NCBI GenBank assembly: GCA_949296455.1
Contig: CASFOZ010000004.1
Location: 91,436 to 155,435, forward strand
From: an uncultured Eubacteriales bacterium
GTDB lineage: Bacteria; Bacillota; Clostridia; Christensenellales; CALVMC01
Length of the DNA: 64,000 nt
Reading direction: 5' to 3'
Shown piece after piece: positions 61,001 through 64,000 of the stretch. The notes under the pieces were generated by a model. It ran no database searches, was not told the DNA's origin, and saw only the letters and a program-made list of their open reading frames with translations. The position numbers and the translations under genes were made by a program. Each line of letters begins with the position of its first letter. The first letter of the stretch is position 1.

Positions 61001-63665
61001 TTATTTGGATAACGGTGAAAAGGTTACCGTTAAATTAATAAGGAATGAAGGCGAAGATGTAAAGCAATATAATTTCGCTTCCTATCAAATTTTAACTTAC
61101 AACAGCGCCAACATTATTTTAAATGATAATTATAAGAATTTTATATTCACTATTACGCCTCAGACTTTAAATCTGATTTATTCCGGAACAACTGATTTGA
61201 ACAATTTGTATTATAACGGAACTAACTTTTGGGATTCATTAAAATCAGATTTTAAATTAAACGGGGATACAGGTTTAACTTTAACTGATTTAACCATTTA
61301 TAAAGATGATAACGCAAATATTTCTACTTATGCTTTACAAGAAGTTACAACTGTTACCGATGCAGGAGTTTATTATGTTTCCGGTAAATTGAGCGGCGCT
61401 AATGCTTCAAATTATACTGTTAATCCTTTCCAAATTGTTGTTAAAAAGCAAATATTAACCATTGAGATTTCAAAAACAGAATACGATTACAAAAATTCTA
61501 AAATTGATGTTGAATATAATGTTTTAGATAACAGCGGAGCCGTTTACAACGGCAATCTGATAAGGTCTGCACAATACTTTATTGAAAACAGCGAAGTAGT
61601 TCCCGTAAGCGTCGGAACTTACACTGTTGTTATAAATGTATATAACGATAATTATGAAGGCAATATTACTTCTTCGATAAATATCGTAAAAGCTATTGCT
61701 TCTGTCAATATTGACAACCTTATTTTAAATTACAGAGAACCGATAACTCCTTACGTCGATTGCGATTACAATACTTATATTAAGTATTTTGTTAAGAACG
61801 GGAGCAATTATCAGGAAATAAAATATACCCCTGTCGATGCCGGAGTATATTATATGAAAGCCGTAATAGATGATTATAATTATAAAGGCGAAAGCGATTT
61901 TGCCGAACTTACCATTAATCAAATAAGTTGGGAAGGTCTGTTGCAATATGAAAGCGGCGTTTTCGACTATAACGGCGAAAAGCAGGGTAACTTAGTACAA
62001 GTAATCCCCGGTACAGGGCTTTTCAATGTTTATGTAAACTATTACATTGTCGACGCTGCAGGTAATAAAATAGCAAAAATAGACGGTAAAATCAAAGATG
62101 CCGGCACCTATACTATTTATGCCGAAATTCCCGAAACCAAGAATTTTTACAGTTATAACCTTACTTCACAGTTGACAATCAATAAAGTAAAAGCCGAAGT
62201 GCCTTCAGATATGCTAATCTTAACCACCACATCGGCAATAGCTTTAGAGTATATTGAAAATGCCGAATATAAAATCGGAGACGACGGCGAGTGGACTACC
62301 GAAAATATTTTCAATGACCTTAAAGCAAATAAAAAATATACTATTTATGTAAGAATTTTAGGCGACGATAATCATATAGAAAGCGATGTTATGGCTTTTG
62401 TTATAAAAACACAGAAAACTACTATCGATTATCTTTTGATTATTGCCATTGCAATAGGTGCAACTCTTTTAGTAATACTTATCCTTTTACTTATTGCTCT
62501 TGTCAGACGGGCTCAATATAAGAAAAAATCAAAAGAAAACAAAATCGAACAAAAAATTCATGTTACAGACGCAAAAAAATATAAAAAGGATAAAAAATCT
62601 CGTTCAGCTTTGGTAGTAAGTAAAAGTGAAGTTCCGGCAAATAAAGATATGCCTGTCGGAGTAAACAGACTTATTTCCCCACCCAAAGAAGAGAAAAACT
62701 TCATTGTTACCGTTGACAGAATGTATTACGGAGAAGGAGAAATTTCCGACCCCAATGAAGTTCACGGTAAAAACAAAAAACGCAAAGCAAAAATAGATAA
62801 GAAGAGAAAAACCGCATTAGTCAATGACGGCTCATTAAGTAATGCCATTGATGCAAAAATAGTTAAATCTAAAAAGATTAAAAAGACAAAGAAAAAAGAT
62901 ATTACTTCAATTCACACAGACATTGTGCCTGTTATTTCCAAATCTGTTAGTGTAACAGAAAAACCCAATGACAGATTTATAACTTCTGAAAATAAACCTG
63001 AAAAAATAAAAGAGAAAAAGGTTAAAGAGAAAAAGATAAAACCTGTCAAAATTAAGCCCGAAAAGATTAAAAAATCTAAAAAACAGAAAGATATCAAACC
63101 GCAGGTTATTCCAGAGAAGTCTTATCAAAACTTATCTCAAAATAACTTAGTCGTGCCTTCGGCAACTAAACAGTTAGGTACAGGGTCTAACGAAAAAGTA
63201 GCACATACACCTATTTCTTCACAGAGCGGAAACAATAAACCATTTGTGAAACCAGTTTACAGCGGAGAAGTTGTCAAACATACACCCATAAAAGTTAAGA
63301 GTCCGAACGAAGTATTATCGGAACTTGAAAAAGATGAAAATAATCTTTCAGATAAAGAAAATAAAAAGATTAAAGATAAAGCTGTTAAAGTTAAGAAAGA
63401 AAAACCGATAAAGGTTAAACCTGAAAAAATCAAGAAGGTAAAACCCGAAAAGGTTAAGAAAGGAAAACTTGCACAAGAGCCGCTTGCAACAGTAGACAAT
63501 ACTGCAGTAAAGAGCACGCAAAGAGAAGAGTACACAAGAAGAGAAGTGACCACTTCGTCACCTATCATGCCAAGGGGCAGTGTGGGAAGCGCAAACGGAA
63601 TGCTGGTCAGAAGAAGCATGCCGGGTGAGTCGTGCCGGGCGAGTCGACTTCCAACGAACAGATAA
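49035..63665 (+). CDS. Giant surface protein with MBG-type repeats, TM and basic tail (frame broken at its end)
   Basis: A 4876-residue exported protein. A signal helix spans about 12-32. About 170-390 is a GLUG-like beta-helix (GGFVGDSSQG, MGGAIGYVN, IGGVIGYWG). About 390-1800 holds Ig-like and fibronectin-like strands. About 1800-4450 has many MBG/YDG-type domains, each opening with motifs like KDYDGAN, KQYDGAN, KEYDGNN, TEYDGLK, KIYGESE or KQYGYKD. A membrane helix lies at about 4466-4492, followed by a strongly Lys-rich tail. No LPXTG is seen. GGGGGGAG precedes the ATG. The stop at 63663-63665 results from a 14-bp duplication; the real protein likely continues past the window. Function is unknown. 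Confidence 0.85.
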   Translation: MRLQRSAVYNLLKILTAAILIAVIFSSVFCFGNNSVNNSFLANNSFSDSVAENVSSSGTIGANISTIDENIPEKKITANSDYKNNPAYDYRENYTQIKTAAQLKEFIEATAPTAPSENASQEEKDKYAVDLVKYNNAYLANDITGFWWFYYEDNNVFFDTNPSLAEGRSLYGNGYTVELNGGEIGSESSPLNYGWPYVTDGFSFFVSQNAGLISNVNFVVKNNIYVTIRSFDGNTNNIANFGTVVGKNSGSIFNCSLTVESKVKFISSVNRNVVNAGGFVGDSSQGTISGLSVTYKAGSGLYIDSTACASGGTIRMGGAIGYVNSTASNINNIKVFTDDANGAVYMSADSSESVSGKYIGGVIGYWGNDTLRLNGIINDTLFTYRYKGAAPTISYTLNCSSSISISDQNVQNIFYTRASKSLISYMQNNPYAKWGLTVKDSVIKLLSDYYTVSGFGTGSGSGADIVSSKTDGLNITFKTTAVGESGSYTNGNKVLVLGSSQKVLERIYTADGSLSNATETVNNGNNLNLFLTLYQQESESLAEKNIAVKDKIVYVTVDENATYLKNPSSGSNGHGLTLSFLQRGKAVRQNASKSFAFTGNSNANSLLSNYDFYNANGNLLSGFEKCVMADNGDGNYIQENLAYTGTYSAYVASSQNDYTFNGVSVDIDKSVFAYVDFNSTVIFADDIEKTTVTVSALTASDFTYSQGSTDSNGWRRGLDNISFKLSNTNAINSSTLYGIYYSYFNSDEINFVSFSELNSAGSVTINSGTIEISKLFFPGINGNNVNVVLGLGAKAGDRIYQIAEVGRVEILKIDSSSDDVGEVYLSGQTVNGEMYSLKTEDIVSFEKISSDTFNINYGSLNSLYFGYAKYSQDNAPTIDDGDFKKINLNSANSVTLADLGFTENTPEGKYYLAFYLQDELGNKGETSYLTVNFQFALPYFSVSSISASNNYYGTWTNQNVTLNIANKTLFGDSNITVQYYYRAAGSGELTWNLMPESGLIISDSANTSYEFRAVKSLGNINEYYIEYICPDTFEVKIDKRDLSSVFTGLSAYSVKDDGSKSLLNLTQAIIGNYSHYTTEWLNDSLQILMNLSNVSSSNLSPIYFEYSVGTGENLVWLTYDSEQGVFIDYDSNTSVVLRARNEAGSQEVLYFYTKVLKSLSDFKTELYRVNSSSSKISEGDLILNGESLNINISLYKSDFAINVPFDVTVSDNYNFSNILYQTTSLVPGSDKLLSSISVGQSEESDIVLSTSFNGYLYIRLFAVSGERIIPVRVKIDCSGQVALSNNITKISDNNNLTALSNKFGGKDVYYSDNNVLLVPELLNNGFNFYFIKYSINKVETLSESVTKTYSYYNRPINLGEGLYYISYTVNYKSGSDDSVLSGKDKEFYLIVDYNNGPEILITANNENGKYEIIGDEENAQWSSSSIYISIINSGLFYGSYTYSVSFEKDGESVSNLNFLNESFSGSSISVTKNSLEALNFSFKKDAQYNGVYKLTVNIRSALTGISTEYSYFVKTDFSEPSDINYDLYKTDNGTSSDYAEGGWSDESVRIQISLSSLNISGNTVSYSTDGGFNWNMLTKSGNFYNIDFTASGIYNVIIRNEAGNGTYNDSQTIIIKIDKELPSFVYHVIYDINNNNHYLYLKDTSLSGSTVGVTFGETALTSSDSDIPYYDYRYNITNLSENDSVTVSLSNSAGKTYSQSILAAKLKKIINISIEYITANNGNQIIYTQDFNTDKLVIKFYVSNALKDFASSIENALKSELGYSYDKSGNVGVYNIGFSISESDIRNLLNNSISGLNDYQLILSGTTFEILPLKIDVTFKESDKDYDGANISLSEYTEIAVNSSHSSAVQNLTDIQLSQIKEGLTFTIKKGSTVFDKISDSGEYDISILGILNDNYEIVNKYYKDSEGAIISGANSSKFTVNKAGLKVIINGELSKIYSESDPLFTYLILNNDTQSISSEILNSNDIQNSFAVSIIRSKGENAGKYNITVKVTYIGGGIQNFVVDTVLLNGSDIQAEIENNSFVFEEVFEIFKKQVLFELNENYVNLTYGEPFPSVTELFTVNTANVNISDLANILTGYSLKNSYNNYTISFNGGTSAVIAGSYQVFLNSVSTSNYDLVLIGSDTFTVSKRPLTIKFNKAFFEYGEYTYGSIMNSTDEFYDIVSGNIALMDFERANFKLVNFSFGENYVLTDLIPVSDNNTITVSFDGNYSVTVSKDSVNYFSGYFTFEVVKANILVTVPDILQEYNSRLTPATFVSTAKSNIQFTFTSDTIKSNLINLNLQQYLNFVFYNQGIPASSSSLDCGSYYITMSINNDIEGIGSYNFILNNNGNINVNIYRNDFYDDFASLFNGIDVGKISFYYGDFNSEEQIAEKLWNLAMPSINFSQSGFYINLSKSLNDITLFNDLYLGSANYVELSYTVNFTSDSNYSISGRNSFTFTGSLIILKSQKEVNFSSLNFMYGDATNESELKELLKQFLLSGQGYTVINNDSSQISGSYFIGISGGQTSSDSKLPELFIDELVYSLTDFDFKKVGVQQSIKISLSKNGIFNGYYTIPQNYSNLNVTINKRTLTLSYPYTVKQYDGANTITGIDITKLALVGVIENDNIILDTTVFLNSFILSGAAVGFQNLNIYLNSGTQSVLKGDDRNLYDLQILIYKDDLLYVTVLNAVEIVKRDISITFKDVLSKEYDGNNLIVIPQNKKLSDYIEIATSGISSSYISLSLSGSDLTVKFGDYNNSELFNIQLKVYYETVNAGMVKIIWELNSNFENVNILNSYTLNGQITARQIEISNLSKTYDSLYSNTIFSNGQIAEGFNFDITGFIDDNNLTSEEKNLVITAYFDSANVGGSNVTFNFRGSSNYVLDVLGSTTGQATINKRIARVDLTNVEKEYAGNNSKTALILNTDYTLTGILSVHNFTVILNLDTASVGENKTITIELSAVSSVLNCYELEVYFNGIKQTVTQSTESNKYTLDIGKTLKRKISVSGVFNTEYDGLKDFSIDKSFLYGILSEDINIIDSIKVSYGSVLIPSSYSGVNLTYTINYISNISQTEKTAFTNNYDTENLSADGFTLNVSNKKIYLTYFAPSNFTYGTNIDFSQYITLTDSQGAPFVINGDTYNNYSGIAKEDFGLSFAYASSQLPDYFSSSVMSDAGNYILRVASSGNKVSYFTLYNGSTSGSYFNFRYSILKTSVLNDVFDLFVPSYEGTLLTENNVFVYQEVLQKLSVPCSVTFNGERYIINISDISVFKIVNGNRINADLQFAQNNYNQFVATVQNAGNYVIEISVNSFSGTNYNKTKKEFTFSVAKKEITYLITNDIGAVSSEYSEDGIALYISGDTDYIESYKWEYTNLSSGNSGSSDQSKLTLLDVGEYLITLSVTLKNADDNYIVRILNNNYSFTVSTKKIAVSNFEISLLKMNDTVTESQTAIQSNILNYYSDYDYRSSVSYTLNYVFNDIISDLDYKFVFVDNSGNEIDTVRNAGIYNIKFVPMGSFADKYEIVGGNIVAVFTINKINLTNEMLFGEDYADGKISKVYKASVFTFNDLSEKGISDVINELKSSGVFTELTNNNVSELYNAGSYSIHLKITSSSNYNDFNSDINFEINPYTLYYNIYASSLNYTGLDLSGNITYSLKTGEGFENNIPYPSDTISPGIKIYNLLGEQTSLINQGDYKISIDLRSSNYRAVLLSGNIDEDGYFRISVGKSGITLNWIKRNFVFGQLLSSTSLINTFNISGLIGSDSVSLIIYMQDSNGINYPYSTDLNAGTYTMIISLAEGVSSNSNYTLMYGGVPVGSVSYNDVVIEKQNINITPSSYSKSFGSNDPDFVIHIRRGNFNITITLERQAGETVGIYDFIGIKNIDNDNFTASIINGEGKFSINKLKVEIEPNVYNKIYGESEGQIIGQKQLLLDNGYSYDLKYILTRQSGENVGAYSFISAEFFNESDKSNFDLVVVNGAGKFIINPRTVSLNYNNFTDEEKALFTKQYGYKDPNIVVNYYLDNGEKVTVKLIRNEGEDVKQYNFASYQILTYNSANIILNDNYKNFIFTITPQTLNLIYSGTTDLNNLYYNGTNFWDSLKSDFKLNGDTGLTLTDLTIYKDDNANISTYALQEVTTVTDAGVYYVSGKLSGANASNYTVNPFQIVVKKQILTIEISKTEYDYKNSKIDVEYNVLDNSGAVYNGNLIRSAQYFIENSEVVPVSVGTYTVVINVYNDNYEGNITSSINIVKAIASVNIDNLILNYREPITPYVDCDYNTYIKYFVKNGSNYQEIKYTPVDAGVYYMKAVIDDYNYKGESDFAELTINQISWEGLLQYESGVFDYNGEKQGNLVQVIPGTGLFNVYVNYYIVDAAGNKIAKIDGKIKDAGTYTIYAEIPETKNFYSYNLTSQLTINKVKAEVPSDMLILTTTSAIALEYIENAEYKIGDDGEWTTENIFNDLKANKKYTIYVRILGDDNHIESDVMAFVIKTQKTTIDYLLIIAIAIGATLLVILILLLIALVRRAQYKKKSKENKIEQKIHVTDAKKYKKDKKSRSALVVSKSEVPANKDMPVGVNRLISPPKEEKNFIVTVDRMYYGEGEISDPNEVHGKNKKRKAKIDKKRKTALVNDGSLSNAIDAKIVKSKKIKKTKKKDITSIHTDIVPVISKSVSVTEKPNDRFITSENKPEKIKEKKVKEKKIKPVKIKPEKIKKSKKQKDIKPQVIPEKSYQNLSQNNLVVPSATKQLGTGSNEKVAHTPISSQSGNNKPFVKPVYSGEVVKHTPIKVKSPNEVLSELEKDENNLSDKENKKIKDKAVKVKKEKPIKVKPEKIKKVKPEKVKKGKLAQEPLATVDNTAVKSTQREEYTRREVTTSSPIMPRGSVGSANGMLVRRSMPGESCRASRLPTNR
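63619..63646 (+). repeat. 14-bp tandem duplication that shifts the frame
   Basis: TGCCGGGTGAGTCG (63619-63632) is followed directly by TGCCGGGCGAGTCG (63633-63646), one mismatch. Since 14 is not a multiple of 3, reading shifts and a TAA is met at 63663. One copy would read PGESTSNEQ and continue. Confidence 0.9.
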
Positions 63666-64000
63666 CGAGATTTAACGGAGAAAGTCAGTCTTCTGCGCAG
63701 GCAAGGCAGCCGCAAGCGCAGGTAAGAAGCGTACCGAGCGGAGCAGGCTTTGCTATACCTAATACCGCAGCGCTAAAAGAGCAAGCTTCTGCAGAGGCAA
63801 CGGAAAGCAAAAAGGGCAAGAAAGAAAAAGTCAAGAAAGAAAAGGTTAAAAAGGAAAAACCGATAAAAGTTAAACCCGAAAAGGTTAAAAAAGAGAAACC
63901 CGAAAAAATCAAGAAGGTAAAACCCGAAAAGGTCAAGAAAGGAAAACTTGCACAAGAGCCGCTTGCAACAGTAGACAATACCGCAGTAAAGAGCACACAA
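63647..64000 (+). pseudogene. Continuation of the giant protein tail in a shifted frame
   Basis: 118 open codons from 63647 to the window end, in the frame that follows when one 14-bp copy is removed. It reads TSNEQITRFNGESQ, then a Gln/Ala/Ser-rich piece, then KKGKKEKVKKEKVKKEKP and the repeated LAQEPLATVDNTA segment. No start codon with a ribosome binding site precedes it. It is best read as the broken-off (or misassembled) rest of the giant surface protein tail; it stays open at the edge. Confidence 0.75.

Larger units (their letters stand above)
63423..64000 (+). repeat. Repeated tail segment, 465-bp unit plus a 14-bp duplication
   Basis: 63423-63521 recurs at 63902-64000 with 3 mismatches in 99 bp, offset 479 bp. 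Taking away the 14-bp duplication between them gives 465 bp, or 155 codons, in frame. The repeat runs off the window. It encodes Lys-rich KVKPEKVKKGK then LAQEPLATVDNTAVKSTQ. Confidence 0.85.

Noticed and set aside
63600..63665. Programmed ribosomal frameshift at the end of the giant protein
   Set aside because: No slippery heptamer or pseudoknot seen; the exact 14-bp duplication explains the shift fully.
62400..63665. Sortase LPXTG signal at the giant protein end
   Set aside because: No LPXTG-like motif before the TM, and the TM is followed by a long tail instead of a short basic end.
63257..63996. Minus-strand frames under the giant protein tail
   Set aside because: Antisense of Lys codons gives Phe/Leu-rich frames; no start signals.

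Overview
The window is AT-rich DNA from a Gram-positive anaerobe, most likely a Clostridia-class Bacillota from a gut-type habitat. I infer this from several features: a large SRP RNA with an Alu domain, the regulators CtsR, Rex and LytTR, RNase J, a class II GalT, a TM1266-type regulator, strong AGGAGG ribosome binding sites, and many hairpin terminators with T-runs. Species cannot be read from the sequence. There is no prophage, IS element, CRISPR array or rRNA operon. Almost all genes are chromosomal housekeeping genes interleaved with a few lineage-specific surface and membrane genes.

Layout. 1-5350: the 3' part of malQ, a phosphopantetheinyl transferase with acpP, leuA on the minus strand, asnS and tRNA-Thr. 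5350-8750: a LytTR/DUF3021 regulatory pair with a candidate autoregulatory site, a nicotinamidase-like hydrolase and two orphan membrane proteins. 8750-11330: a serC-serA operon ending in a small NrdD-like protein. 11500-18110: a sugar nucleotidyltransferase, then a six-gene run (RNase J, TrmR-like, TrhP-like U32 protein, GT28-like protein, Dabb protein, cyclophilin). 18140-21820: murG with an exported protein of unknown role, and an alpha/beta hydrolase. 21900-27620: an 1889-residue surface protein. 27850-32160: DUF2804 protein, tRNA-Leu, a repeat-bearing intergenic region, aquaporin, GalT. 32340-37850: Lgt with a long basic tail, a membrane protein, PncB, a DivIVA-like coiled coil, SRP RNA and a 14-nt tandem repeat tract. 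37950-43690: a degenerate ABC ATPase, a small membrane protein, a TM1266-like regulator, ctsR-clpC and hpf. 43700-48790: a flavin reductase, a preQ1 riboswitch with queT, a small conserved protein divergent from rex, then greA, lysS and a prepilin-peptidase-like pseudoenzyme. 49035-64000: a surface protein of at least 4876 residues with MBG-type repeats, whose frame is broken near the right edge.

The most unusual content is the pair of giant surface proteins. Both have an N-terminal signal, a long extracellular beta-helix or Ig-like region, one membrane segment and a very long lysine-rich tail predicted to lie in the cytoplasm. Neither has an LPXTG sorting signal that I can see. Lgt and a GT28-like protein also carry lysine-rich C-terminal extensions. 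In the larger giant protein, a 14-bp tandem duplication breaks the frame; removing one copy restores it and makes a repeated tail segment exactly 155 codons apart.

Regulatory sites readable from sequence include a CtsR operator before ctsR-clpC, a Rex-type operator between rex and its divergent neighbour, a preQ1-I riboswitch before queT, and two 10-bp direct repeats placed as a LytTR site. Two proteins look like enzymes that lost their catalytic residues: the MalK-like ATPase and the prepilin-peptidase homologue.
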